A stretch of DNA of 64,000 nt from Clostridiales bacterium (GTDB lineage: Bacteria; Bacillota; Clostridia; Oscillospirales; Ruminococcaceae), in assembly GCA_019423685.1 (NCBI GenBank), contig JAHZAY010000002.1, forward strand, positions 57,942-121,941, written 5' to 3'. This document shows, in pieces, positions 33,073-41,962 of the stretch. The notes under the pieces are model-generated. The model had not been told where the DNA came from. It saw nothing but the letters and a program-made list of their open reading frames with translations, and searched no databases. Numbering within the stretch: position 1 is the stretch's first letter; each line of letters begins with the position of its first letter. The position numbers and the translations under genes were made by a program.

Positions 33073-34395
33073 ATGAGCAAAATCAGAGTTGTACAATATA
33101 TTAACCAGTTCTTCGCTCAGATCGGTGGCGAGGAAAAAGCTGACATTCCTGCAGAGCTGCGCGAAGGCCCAGTAGGCCCAGGTCTTGCACTCAACCAGGC
33201 TTGGCAGAAAGCTGGAGAGGACGCAGAGGTTGTTGCAACCATTATCTGCGGCGACTCCTACTTCAACGAGAACCTTGAAAAAGCACAGGCTGAGGTCCTG
33301 GAGATGGTTAAATCTCAGAATCCAGATATGTTTATCGCTGGCCCTGCATTCAACGCTGGTCGTTACGGCGTAGCTTGCGGCACCATCGCTAAAGCTGTTC
33401 AGGACAATCTCGGCATTCCGGTACTGACCGGTATGTATGTTGAGAACCCAGGCGCTGATATGTTCAAGAACGACGTTCTGATCGTTTCCACCAAGAACAG
33501 CGCTGCTGGTATGAGAGATGCCATCAAATACATGGCTCCTCTGGCTCTCAAACTTGCTAAACATGAGCCAATCGGTGCTTCCTGCCAGGAAGGTTACATC
33601 CCGAACGGCGTTCGTGTAAACTTCTTCGAGAAAGAGAGAGGCTCCAAACGTGCGGTTGAGATGCTGATCAAGAAGCTGAACAACAAACCGTTCGTTACCG
33701 AGTTCCCAATGCCTTCCTTCGACCGTGTTGCTCCAAACCCGGCTGTTAAGGATATGGCTCATGCTACCGTTGCTCTGTGCACTTCCGGTGGTATCGTTCC
33801 AAAAGGCAACCCGGATCACATCGAGTCCTCTTCTGCTTCCCACTACGGCGAGTACGACATCACCGGCGTTATGGATCTGACCTCCGATGCTTGGGAGACC
33901 GCTCATGGTGGTTACGACCCAGTATATGCGAACGAGGACCCAGACCGCGTTCTGCCAGTAGACGTTCTCCGCGAGATGGAAAAAGAAGGCAGAATCGGCA
34001 AACTGTACCACAAATTCTACACCACTGTTGGTAACGGTACTGCTGTTGCTTCGGCAAAAGCATTTGCTGAGGAGTACGCTAAGAAGATGAAGGACGACGG
34101 CGTGGATTGCGTCATCATGACTTCTACGTGAGGAACCTGCACACGTTGCGGCGCAACGATGGTAAAAGAAATCGAACGTGCTGGCCTGCCGGTTGTTCAC
34201 ATCTGCACAGTTACCCCAATTTCCATGACTGTTGGTGCTAACAGAATCGTACCAGCTATCGCAATTCCTCACCCGCTGGGCAACCCTGCTCTGACTCCTG
34301 AGGAAGAGAAACACATCAGAAGAAAGATCGTTGAGACTGCTCTGGAAGCTCTGGAGACCGAAGTTTCCGATCAGACCATCTTCGAGGTAAAATAA
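33073..34395 (+). CDS. grdB: Glycine reductase component B gamma subunit, selenoprotein GrdB
   Basis: GrdB is a 440-aa selenoprotein. The reading frame contains a TGA at 34129-34131 (codon 353) and continues in the same frame for 88 more codons with the family sequence TSTUGTCTRCGATMVKEIERAGLPVVHICTV. The Sec attacks the glycine bound to the GrdE pyruvoyl group and passes the carboxymethyl group to GrdA. A stem-loop 13 nt after the TGA is a candidate SECIS. A standard gene caller would split it in two (33073-34131 and 34159-34395). The start ATG has GAAGGGGAAG upstream, 20 nt after grdE. Confidence 0.95.
34129..34158 (+). promoter_or_regulatory. Sec UGA and candidate SECIS of grdB
   Basis: The UGA (34129-34131) is followed by CGTTGC (34144-34149) and GCAACG (34153-34158) around GGC, a 6-bp stem-loop within the distance that SelB needs in bacteria. 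Confidence 0.6.
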
Positions 34396-34426
34396 TTTAA
34401 TCTAACGCTTCTAAAAAGGGAATGTT

Positions 34427-34453
34427 GGCTGGAGAGGTTTATCCCCTCCAGCC
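34427..34453 (+). repeat. Hairpin between grdB and trxB
   Basis: GGCTGGAG and CTCCAGCC pair around a small loop with two further GG/CC pairs. There is no T-run, so it is more likely an mRNA-processing or stabilising element than a terminator. Confidence 0.5.
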
Positions 34454-34495
34454 GGCAGAAACCTTTTAGAAAATATATTTAGGGAGACGAGTACA

Positions 34496-35437
34496 ATGGA
34501 TAAAGTTTATGACATTATCGTATTAGGTGCAGGCCCTGCAGGTCTGGCTGCTGCTTCTTACGCTGGCCGTGCAAGAATGAACACTCTTCTGATCGAAGGC
34601 GAAAAAGATGGCGGACAGATCGTTATCACCAACGAGATCGAAAACTATCCAGGCTGCTTGGATGAAGAGTCCGGCCCGTCCCTTATCGCAAGAATGACAA
34701 AGCAGGTTGCAAAATTTGGTGCTGACCGCGTTACCGATACAATCGTTGACGTAGAGCTCGAAGGCAAAGTAAAACACCTCAAAGGCAACCACGGCGACTA
34801 CTATGCAAAAGCTGTTGTAATCGCTACCGGCGCTTCTCCGCGTCCGATCGGCTGCAAAGGTGAAAAAGAATTCACTGGCAAGGGCGTTTCTTACTGCGCT
34901 ACCTGCGATGCAAACTTCTTCGAAGATTTTGAAGTCTACGTAGTAGGCGGCGGCGATTCTGCTGTTGAGGAAGCTATGTACCTCACCAAATTCGCCCGCA
35001 AAGTAACCGTTATCCACAGACGTGACGAGCTCAGAGCTGCTAAGTCCATCCAGGAGAAGGCATTTGCTAACCCGAAGATGCACTTCATGTGGAACTCCAC
35101 TGTTGAAGAGATCAAAGGCGACGGCGTTGTAAACTCCATGATCATCAAGGACACCAAGACCGGCGAGCTCAGAGAAGTAAAAGCGGACGAAGAGGACGGC
35201 ACTTTCGGCATCTTTGTTTTCATCGGCTTCGATCCAAAATCCCAGCTGTTTGAAGGCAAACTGGAAATGAAGAACCGCTACATTGTAACCGATAAGTACA
35301 TGCACACCAGCGTTGAGGGTGTATTCGCTGCCGGCGACGTCATCGAGAAACACCTGCGTCAGGTTGTAACTGCTTGCGGCGACGGTGCTGTTGCAGCTAC
35401 CGAGGCTCAGCACTACGTAGAAAACCTGAAAGACTAA
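34496..35437 (+). CDS. trxB: Thioredoxin reductase
   Basis: A 313-aa FAD/NADPH flavoprotein with an N-terminal FAD motif (GAGPAGLAAASYAGR), redox site CATCD (about 138-142), NADPH site VGGGDSAVEEA and the C-terminal FAD motif TSVEGVFAAGDV. It reduces the TrxA encoded next and thereby feeds electrons from NADPH or a ferredoxin-linked pool to glycine reductase; the electron donor is inferred. The gene is within the grd locus and shares its codon bias. Confidence 0.97.
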   Translation: MDKVYDIIVLGAGPAGLAAASYAGRARMNTLLIEGEKDGGQIVITNEIENYPGCLDEESGPSLIARMTKQVAKFGADRVTDTIVDVELEGKVKHLKGNHGDYYAKAVVIATGASPRPIGCKGEKEFTGKGVSYCATCDANFFEDFEVYVVGGGDSAVEEAMYLTKFARKVTVIHRRDELRAAKSIQEKAFANPKMHFMWNSTVEEIKGDGVVNSMIIKDTKTGELREVKADEEDGTFGIFVFIGFDPKSQLFEGKLEMKNRYIVTDKYMHTSVEGVFAAGDVIEKHLRQVVTACGDGAVAATEAQHYVENLKD

Positions 35438-35600
35438 TTTTTAGTCACTGCGTTTTTGAAATCCATAAGGGACAAGCTAAAGTTTAGGTTTTTTGAGAGT
35501 TTGAAGCCGGCTTTTTTTGGCTAGTTCCAAAAGATATCAGTAAAAAAGGGGCCGCCCTAACGGTAAGTCACCTCTTTTTAGAGAAGGAGATTTTGCAATT

Positions 35601-35927
35601 ATGGTTGAACTGACTAAAGAAAACTTCGAGACCGAAGTAACCAACGCTGAAGGCTATATCTTCATCGACTTCTATGGCGATGGCTGCGTTCCTTGCGCTG
35701 CTCTGATGCCACATGTACATGGTCTGGCTGACAAATACGCAGACAGCAAACTGAAATTCTGCGCTATGAACACCACCAAAGCAAGACGTCTGGCTATCAA
35801 ACTGGGCATCCTGGGCCTGCCGGTAATGGCTATCTACAAAGATGGCAAACAGGTTGAGGCACTGGTTAAAGAGGAATGCACTCAGGATTCCATCACCGCT
35901 CTGGTTGAGAAGTACGTCAACATGTAA
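35601..35927 (+). CDS. trxA: Thioredoxin with GCVPC active site
   Basis: A 108-aa thioredoxin with redox site GDGCVPCAAL (Cys about 33 and 36) instead of the usual WCGPC. The W-to-G and G-to-V changes are known from thioredoxins of amino-acid-fermenting clostridia and are thought to suit glycine reductase. The cis-Pro is in GLPVMAIYKDG. An imperfect hairpin AAAAAGGGG/CCTCTTTTT (about 35546-35580) precedes the gene. It is codon-biased like its neighbours. Confidence 0.95.
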   Translation: MVELTKENFETEVTNAEGYIFIDFYGDGCVPCAALMPHVHGLADKYADSKLKFCAMNTTKARRLAIKLGILGLPVMAIYKDGKQVEALVKEECTQDSITALVEKYVNM

Positions 35928-36068
35928 TTTCGGCACAAGCCGAAACCACACCCGCCACTGTGCATAATCTGCAACAGCTGGCGCACTACTATTAACCAAA
36001 ATGGCATAAGGCCGTTTTGATAAACCGGTGATTCGGTTCGCCGGAGAAAGAAATAAGGAGGAATTGTC

Positions 36069-36542
36069 ATGAGCCTTTTGAATGGTAAAAAAGTTATCAT
36101 CATCGGCGACAGGGACGGCGTTCCAGGCCCAGCAATTGAAGCTTGCGCGAAAACTGCTGGCGCTGACGTAGTGTACTCCGCTACAGAATGCTTTGTCTGA
36201 ACCGCTGCTGGTGCAATGGATTTGGAAAATCAGAAGAGAGTTAAAGATTTCGCAGAACAGTATGGTCCGGAGAACGTAGTAGTTCTTCTGGGTGCTGCTG
36301 ACAGCGAGGGTGCTGGCCTGGCTGCAGAGACTGTAACCAACGGTGACCCAACTTTCGCAGGTCCATTGACAGGAGTTCAGTTAGGACTCACAGTATATCA
36401 CATTTGCGAGCCAGAAATCAAAGAAGAAGTCGACCCAGCTGTTTATGATGAGCAGGTAGGTATGATGGAAATGGTTCTGGATGTAGACGCTATCGTCGAA
36501 GAGATGAGTGCCGTTCGCAACGATTACTGCAAATACCTCTAA
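36069..36542 (+). CDS. grdA: Glycine reductase component A, selenoprotein GrdA
   Basis: A 157-aa selenoprotein with in-frame TGA at 36198-36200 (codon 44), the canonical position: CFVUTAAGAMDLE. The Sec-selenol takes the carboxymethyl group from component B and carries it to component C, with a nearby Cys (C41) closing the redox site. The protein then continues to the end at 36542 with PTFAGPLTGVQLGL and VEEMSAVR. The ATG follows AAGGAGGAATTGTC. Gene callers would report only the part after the TGA. Confidence 0.96.
36198..36219 (+). promoter_or_regulatory. Sec UGA and candidate SECIS of grdA
   Basis: The UGA at 36198-36200 is followed by a short stem: CCG/TGG and TGC/GCA around a C-A mismatch and a TGGT loop (36202-36219). 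It is weaker than the grdB element. Confidence 0.45.
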
Positions 36543-36551
36543 ACCGAAGTG

Positions 36552-36613
36552 ATAGGTGGTGTGGTGGTGTGGTGATGTATCGCCATGTCCCATGCCACCT
36601 ATTTTCTCTTTTT
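36552..36613 (+). terminator. Terminator or processing hairpin after grdA
   Basis: ATAGGTGG (36552-36559) and CCACCTAT (36595-36602) pair, with a nested GGTGAT/ATCGCC stem, followed by TTTCTCTTTTT. It probably ends a part of the transcripts before grdC; a new promoter follows. Confidence 0.6.
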
Positions 36614-36740
36614 CCACATAATTTTGGGTTGGATGATGACGCCCCGGCGTACATCCTGGACTGCCCAGACAAAGAGACCGGCAAAATTGACAGGAAATGG
36701 CGCTGTATTGTGTAGAAAAAGCAGAAATCCATAAACCCCG

Positions 36741-36769
36741 ATGACAACCCGTCTATTTTCGTGTATACT
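36741..36769 (+). promoter_or_regulatory. Promoter of grdC-grdD
   Basis: ATGACA (36741-36746), 17-nt spacer, TATACT (36764-36769) with a TG one base before it (extended -10). It gives grdC-grdD a transcript separate from the grdX-grdA unit. Confidence 0.65.
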
Positions 36770-36873
36770 GGTTTTACAGGGCTTGTCCTCCTTAGAATCA
36801 AAACGGGTCCTGCGGGGAAACCCCAAAAACAAAACAAAATTCATCAATCAAATGAATGAGAGGCGTGACTGCA

Positions 36874-38433
36874 ATGAACAGTGTAATTAAAGGCGCAAGC
36901 TATATTCTTGCCCATACACCAGACATGGTAATGGAAAATGGTACTACCCAGACCACCGAGAGAGTTGTAAATCCTGAGTCTGAGTACCTTAAAGAGCTGC
37001 CGAATCACCTCAGAACCTATGAGCAGGCTCTGGCTTATCTGCCAAACCAGACCTATATCGGCAACATGCATCCAGACGAGCTGGCAAACTATCCACAGCC
37101 TTGGGTTGATACCACCGTTGAGGGCATGAACCAGAGAGTCGGCAAATACGGCGAGATCATGCCAGAAGACGAGTTCTATATGCTGATGCAGTGCGTAGAC
37201 GTTTTCGAGCTGGTTATGCTGGACAAAGAGTTCGTTGCACAGGTTAAAGATAAATTCATCGCGAACCCTGTAATCGACGAGTCCATCGTTGCTAGAATCC
37301 ACGAGGGCGTTGATCACTCTGAGGTTGAGCACTTTGTAAGCGAAGAGCATGCTGAGCCACTGGTATATCAGGGCAAGATGGTCGGCTTTGTTAAGAGAGC
37401 ACACGACGTTGACCCGAACCTGTCCGCTCACACCATGCTTGAGAACATGGTAACCAAGGCTTCCGCAGTTCTGTCCCTGCTGCACCTGATCCGCGTAACC
37501 GGCATCAACAAAGATGAGATCGATTACGTTATCGACTGCTGCGAGGAGGCTTGCGGCGATATGAACCAGCGCGGCGGCGGCAACTTTGCAAAAGCAGCTG
37601 CTGAGATCGCTGGCCTGAACAATGCAACCGGTAGCGATACCCGTGGCTTCTGCGCTGGCCCAACCCATGCATTCATCAATGCAGCTTCCCTGGTAAAAGC
37701 TGGCACCTACAAACACGTTGTTGTTGTAGCTGGTGGCTGCACCGCTAAACTGGGTATGAATGGTAAAGACCACGTTAAGAAGGGTCTGCCGATCCTCGAG
37801 GATATGATCGGTGGTTTCGCAATCCTGCTGGGCGAGAACGATGGCGTTAACCCAGAAGTTGATACCGAGCATGTTGGCCGTCACACCGTCGGCACCGGTT
37901 CCGCTCCACAGAGCGTAATTTCTTCTCTGGTAACCAATCCTCTGGATGCTGCTGGTCTGAAGATCACCGACGTTGACAAATATTCCGCTGAGATGCAGAA
38001 CCCAGATATCACCAAACCTGCTGGCGCTGGCGACGTTCCGCTTGCTAACTACAAGATGATCGCTGCTCTGGGCGTTAAGAAGGGTGACCTGGAGAAGAAA
38101 GACCTGGCTACCTTCCCGGCTAAACACGGTATGGTTGGTTGGGCTCCAACACAGGGCCACATTCCATCTGGTGTTCCTTACATCGGTGTTTGCCGCGACG
38201 ACATGCTGGCTGGCAAGATCAACAGAGCAATGATCATCGGTAAAGGTTCTCTGTTCCTTGGCCGTATGACCAACCTGTTCGATGGCGTATCCGTAATGAT
38301 CCACAAGAATTCCGGCAAGGCAGAAGAAGCTGCTGTATCCGAAGATCAGATCAAGAGCCTGATCGGCAAAGCAATGAAAGATTTTGCTGCTACCCTGATG
38401 GCCGCTGCTGATGAGGACCAGGCTAACGCATAG
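36874..38433 (+). CDS. grdC: Glycine reductase component C, beta subunit
   Basis: A 519-aa protein of the GrdC/FabH-like thiolase-fold family. With GrdD it phosphorolyses the Se-carboxymethyl group on GrdA and yields acetyl phosphate, the energy-conserving step. GrdC-type blocks include NQTYIGNMHPDELANYPQPW, YVIDCCEEACGDMNQRGGGN with the conserved cysteines, and GFCAGPTHAFINAASLV. ATG at 36874 has GAGAGG about 10 nt upstream. The gene has its own promoter and is 52 nt before grdD. Confidence 0.95.
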   Translation: MNSVIKGASYILAHTPDMVMENGTTQTTERVVNPESEYLKELPNHLRTYEQALAYLPNQTYIGNMHPDELANYPQPWVDTTVEGMNQRVGKYGEIMPEDEFYMLMQCVDVFELVMLDKEFVAQVKDKFIANPVIDESIVARIHEGVDHSEVEHFVSEEHAEPLVYQGKMVGFVKRAHDVDPNLSAHTMLENMVTKASAVLSLLHLIRVTGINKDEIDYVIDCCEEACGDMNQRGGGNFAKAAAEIAGLNNATGSDTRGFCAGPTHAFINAASLVKAGTYKHVVVVAGGCTAKLGMNGKDHVKKGLPILEDMIGGFAILLGENDGVNPEVDTEHVGRHTVGTGSAPQSVISSLVTNPLDAAGLKITDVDKYSAEMQNPDITKPAGAGDVPLANYKMIAALGVKKGDLEKKDLATFPAKHGMVGWAPTQGHIPSGVPYIGVCRDDMLAGKINRAMIIGKGSLFLGRMTNLFDGVSVMIHKNSGKAEEAAVSEDQIKSLIGKAMKDFAATLMAAADEDQANA

Positions 38434-38485
38434 TCTTGCAGCTTGACGAACATTCTGTAATCTAAAAGGAAATGAGGAGATCATT

Positions 38486-39634
38486 ATGGCACAGATCGAA
38501 AAAATGATTGCCAAGACCTTCATGGACATCGCGAACGGCCTTGAGACTGGCTCCTTCGGCGCCCGTCCAAGAATCGCCGTAACCGGTCTGGGCAGCGAGC
38601 ACGGAGAGCAGAACTCTGTCGAGGCTGCTATTCTGGCTGCTGACAGAGGCGTCGATGTTACCCTCATCGGCACCGCTGAGAACGAAAAGTTCAACACCGT
38701 GAAGGTCGCGGACGAAGATGAAATGTACAAAGAGATGGAGAAGATGCTGGACAACGGCGACATCGACGGTTGCGTTACCATGCACTATCCATTCCCGATC
38801 GGCGTATCCACTGTAGGCCGCGTTGTCACCCCTGGCAAAGGCAAACAGATGTTTATTGCCAACACCACCGGCACCTCTGCTGCTGAGAGAATTGAAGCGA
38901 TGATCCGCAACACCATTGCTGGTATCATCACTGCAAAAGCTTGCGGTATCAAAGAGCCAACCGTCGGCATCCTGAATGTAGACGGTGCAAGACAGTGCGA
39001 AGGCGCGCTCAAAGAGCTCCAGGCAAACGGTTACGACATCCATTTCGCAGAGTCCTCCCGTGCAGACGGCGGCTGCGTTATGAGAGGTAACGACCTGCTG
39101 GTTGGCGCTTGCGACGTCATGGTTACCGATTCTCTGACCGGTAACATCCTGATGAAGATGATGTCTTCCTACTGCACCGGCGGCAGCTATGAGGCTGTTG
39201 GCTACGGCTACGGCCCTGGCATCGGCGAAGGTTATGACCGTCTGGTTATGATCGTATCCCGTGCATCCGGCGCTCCGGTTCTGGCAAACGCTATGGAATA
39301 CGCTGCGACCCTGGTAAAGAACAACTACCGTGAGATCGCAAAGAAAGAGTACGAAGCTGCTAAGAAAGCAGGCCTGGAGAAGGTTATCGCGGCACACAAA
39401 CCGGCTAAGAAGGAAACTTCCGACGAAGTCGTTGAGTGCCCACCGAAGGAAGTTGTCACCGCGTCCATCGCTGGTATTGAGGTTATGGACCTGGAGGACG
39501 CTGTTCAGGCTCTGTGGAAGGCAAAGATCTACGCTGAGAGCGGCATGGGCTGCACCGGACCTCTGGTTATGATGTCTGAGGCAAACCATGAAAAAGCAGT
39601 TGAGATCCTGAAAGCTGCTGGCTATATTTCCTAA
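38486..39634 (+). CDS. grdD: Glycine reductase component C, alpha subunit
   Basis: A 382-aa protein with a PlsX-like fold (ARPRIAVTGLGSEHGEQN, VTDSLTGNILMKMMSSYCTGG, GPGIGEGYDRLVMIVSRASGAPVLANAMEYAA). It works with GrdC to form acetyl phosphate. A Lys/Glu-rich linker near residues 285-315 precedes a C-terminal segment ending in GMGCTGPLVMMSEANHEKAVEIL, whose Cys is conserved in GrdD and needed for activity in relatives. It is the last gene of the glycine reductase locus and is followed by a terminator. Confidence 0.95.
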   Translation: MAQIEKMIAKTFMDIANGLETGSFGARPRIAVTGLGSEHGEQNSVEAAILAADRGVDVTLIGTAENEKFNTVKVADEDEMYKEMEKMLDNGDIDGCVTMHYPFPIGVSTVGRVVTPGKGKQMFIANTTGTSAAERIEAMIRNTIAGIITAKACGIKEPTVGILNVDGARQCEGALKELQANGYDIHFAESSRADGGCVMRGNDLLVGACDVMVTDSLTGNILMKMMSSYCTGGSYEAVGYGYGPGIGEGYDRLVMIVSRASGAPVLANAMEYAATLVKNNYREIAKKEYEAAKKAGLEKVIAAHKPAKKETSDEVVECPPKEVVTASIAGIEVMDLEDAVQALWKAKIYAESGMGCTGPLVMMSEANHEKAVEILKAAGYIS

Positions 39635-39710
39635 GGAAAGAGTTTCTGCGGGAACAATCGTTACAATAAAGCCGCACACTTTCTAAAATATCTTTAAAAA
39701 ATCGTTACAT

Positions 39711-39763
39711 ACACACCCCGTCCAAGCGCCCTGATCCAGCGCCGAGGCGGGGGTGTGTTTTTT
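39711..39763 (+). terminator. Terminator of grdCD
   Basis: ACACACCCC (39711-39719) and GGGGTGTGT (39750-39758) form a 9-bp stem with a 30-nt loop and a following T-run. Confidence 0.85.
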
Positions 39764-39864
39764 ACTTCGGATTGTGCATATTTAACAGAAAGTTTATCAA
39801 AACTTCTTTTAAATGAACGAAATGTTAGAATCGAAAAAAATGCGAAAAAAATCGCAAAAAACAC

Positions 39865-39893
39865 TTGCAAAATGGCCACTTGTGTTGTATTAT
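39865..39893 (+). promoter_or_regulatory. Promoter of the S10-spc-alpha operon
   Basis: TTGCAA (39865-39870), 17-nt spacer, TATTAT (39888-39893) with another TATAAT right after. The leader up to rpsJ is about 335 nt. Confidence 0.75.
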
Positions 39894-39899
39894 AATTAA

Positions 39900-40236
39900 G
39901 CGTGACTGCACAAGATATGCGTTGAAGCGGGAGGTTGCTATCCTGAGAGATAGGTAATTTCCGCCGAGTATGTCCGATTTAAAACCGGGCGGCTTTATAA
40001 CACGGAAGGAATTCCGATCGTTGACAAATGGTTTCAAACCATGACTGTCTAAAGTCCCGGGTAAAGCTGCGTAATGCGGTTTGCCCGATTTTTTATTTGG
40101 AAAGTCAGGAAACACGCGGAAGCGTGTTCAATGCGATTGTGAGAACACTGCGTGTTGGCAATCAGTTTTCCACTGGAAAGATGAAATGCCAAAAGACGTC
40201 GTCCCACTCAAGAAAATGCTTTAAGGAGGCGATGAT
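39900..40236 (+). promoter_or_regulatory. Structured 5' leader of the ribosomal operon with attenuator
   Basis: The leader holds a palindrome ATGGTTT-C-AAACCAT (40028-40042), then a bulged 12-bp stem (CGGGTAAAGC.. 40058-40070 with GCGGTTTGCCCG 40076-40087) followed by a T-run (40088-40095), then a 7-bp hairpin AACACGC-GGAA-GCGTGTT (40111-40128). The middle element looks like an intrinsic terminator 140 nt before rpsJ. In other bacteria the S10 operon is autoregulated by L4 acting on the leader; the mechanism here is inferred. Confidence 0.55.
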
Positions 40237-40548
40237 GTGGCAGTCAAAGAAAAAATCAGAATCAGACTGAAGGGTTTCGATTATCAGTTGGTAGACTCTT
40301 CTGCAGCAAAAATCGTTGAGGTAGTAACAAGAACAGGCGCTAGAGTTTCTGGTCCTATTCCGCTCCCAACCGAGAAAGAAGTAATCACCATTCTGCGTGC
40401 TGTTCATAAGTACAAAGATTCCCGTGAGCAGTTTGAGATGAGAACACACAAAAGACTCATTGACGTACTGAGACCTACTCAGAAAACAGTAGAGGCTCTC
40501 AAAGGTCTTGAGCTCCCTGCAGGCGTAGAAATCGAAGTAAAACTTTAA
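40237..40548 (+). CDS. rpsJ: 30S ribosomal protein S10
   Basis: A 103-aa protein of the 30S head that also takes part in transcription antitermination as NusE. The sequence VKEKIRIRLKGFDYQLVDSSAAKIVEVV and the loop TGARVSGPIPLPTEKEVITIL are typical. Start GTG at 40237 with TTAAGGAGG upstream. First gene of the S10 operon; its leader contains an attenuator-like hairpin. Confidence 0.97.
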   Translation: MAVKEKIRIRLKGFDYQLVDSSAAKIVEVVTRTGARVSGPIPLPTEKEVITILRAVHKYKDSREQFEMRTHKRLIDVLRPTQKTVEALKGLELPAGVEIEVKL

Positions 40549-40685
40549 TCAAAGTTTTCCACTGAAATTTAGGAGAACCGAAAATCCAGGTTTTCCGGCG
40601 ACTTTGTGAAAACAAAGAACGCTTGTCTGCAAAGGTAATGTTGACGGCAAAGCCGCCAACCAATAACCAATAGGAGGTATATACA

Positions 40686-41321
40686 ATGCAAAAATGCATC
40701 GTAGGCAGAAAGCTGGGTATGACACAGCTTTTTGACGAGAATGGAAAATTCATTCCCGTAACAGTAATTGAAGCTGGTCCTTGTGTCGTCGTTCAGAAAA
40801 AGACAATCGAAAACGACGGTTACGAAGCCGTGCAGATCGGTTTTGGCGAGGTCACAAGCAAACACGTAAACAAACCACTTCAGGGCCACTTCGCTAAGAG
40901 CGACGTTGCTATGAAGAAAGTGCTCAGAGAGTTCAGACTCGATGATTGCGCTGCACTCAATGTAGGCGATCTGATCAAAGCTGACGTCTTTGCAAACGGC
41001 GACAAAGTAGACGTTTGCGGCACTTCCAAAGGTAAAGGTTACGCCGGCACAATTAAACGTTACGGCAACCACAGACTCAAAGAGACCCACGGTACCGGTC
41101 CTGTTGCAAGACATGCAGGTTCCAACGGCGCTTGTTCCGATCCATCCCGTGTATTCAAGGGCAAACGTCTTCCAGGTCACATGGGTGCTGAAAGAGTTAC
41201 AGTTCAGAACCTCGAAATCGTTAAAGTTGACGTTGAAAACAATCTTATCGCAATCAAGGGTGCTATTCCGGGTGCTAAAAACGGCGTAGTATACATCACT
41301 GACAGCGTTAAGATGGCGTAA
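40686..41321 (+). CDS. rplC: 50S ribosomal protein L3
   Basis: The 211-aa protein binds near the 3' end of 23S rRNA and helps start 50S assembly. It begins CIVGRKLGMTQLFDENGKFIPVTVIEAGPC; the internal extension reaching the peptidyl transferase centre is the HGTGPVARHAGSNGACSDPSRVFKGKRLPGHMG region. The 137-nt gap after rpsJ holds a short GGC-AAA-GCC hairpin; no promoter is evident. Confidence 0.97.
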   Translation: MQKCIVGRKLGMTQLFDENGKFIPVTVIEAGPCVVVQKKTIENDGYEAVQIGFGEVTSKHVNKPLQGHFAKSDVAMKKVLREFRLDDCAALNVGDLIKADVFANGDKVDVCGTSKGKGYAGTIKRYGNHRLKETHGTGPVARHAGSNGACSDPSRVFKGKRLPGHMGAERVTVQNLEIVKVDVENNLIAIKGAIPGAKNGVVYITDSVKMA

Positions 41322-41338
41322 GGAAAGGAGGAAACACG

Positions 41339-41962
41339 ATGCCACAGGTTACTGTATTTGATATGACCGGCAAGAGCGTTGGCGAAATGACCCTCTCCGA
41401 TGCCATCTTCGGAATCGAACCAAACACTTCTGTTATGCACGCTGCAGTAGTTAACTACCTTGCAAACCAGCGTCAGGGCACACAGTCCACTCTTACCCGT
41501 TCTGAGGTTTCCGGCGGTGGCCGCAAACCATGGAAACAGAAGGGTACAGGCCGCGCTAGACAGGGTTCCACAAGAGCTCCACAGTGGACACACGGCGGTA
41601 TCGCTCTCGGTCCTAAGCCAAGAGATTACAGCTACGAGCTGCCAAAGAAAGTTAAGAGACTTGCTCTTAAATCTGCATTCTCCGCAAAAGTTGCTGACAA
41701 CAACCTGATCGTTGTTGACAACATCGCAGTAGAAGGTTACAAAACCAAAGCTGTTGCAGAGATGCTCTCCAATCTGGGCGCTGATAAGAAAGCTCTTATC
41801 GTTATGCCAGAGGTTGACGCAAAACTCATCAAGAGCGCTGCTAACATCCCAGGTGTTAAAACCGCTCTGGTAAATACAATCAATGTGTACGATATTCTTA
41901 ACTGCGACAAATTCATCGTTGCTAAGAGTGCACTTGAGAAAATCGAGGAGGTGTACGCATAA
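41339..41962 (+). CDS. rplD: 50S ribosomal protein L4
   Basis: A 207-aa protein of the exit tunnel. The extended loop (about residues 45-100, with GGGRKPWKQKGTGRARQGSTRAPQW in pieces) lines the tunnel constriction where macrolides bind. L4 represses its own operon in several bacteria, probably via the leader. Its stop codon overlaps the rplW start by one base (TAATG). Confidence 0.97.
   Translation: MPQVTVFDMTGKSVGEMTLSDAIFGIEPNTSVMHAAVVNYLANQRQGTQSTLTRSEVSGGGRKPWKQKGTGRARQGSTRAPQWTHGGIALGPKPRDYSYELPKKVKRLALKSAFSAKVADNNLIVVDNIAVEGYKTKAVAEMLSNLGADKKALIVMPEVDAKLIKSAANIPGVKTALVNTINVYDILNCDKFIVAKSALEKIEEVYA

Noticed and set aside
33073..34131. grdB as a pseudogene or frame-split gene
   Set aside because: The UGA is followed in frame by conserved GrdB sequence and a stem-loop, so it is a selenocysteine codon rather than damage.
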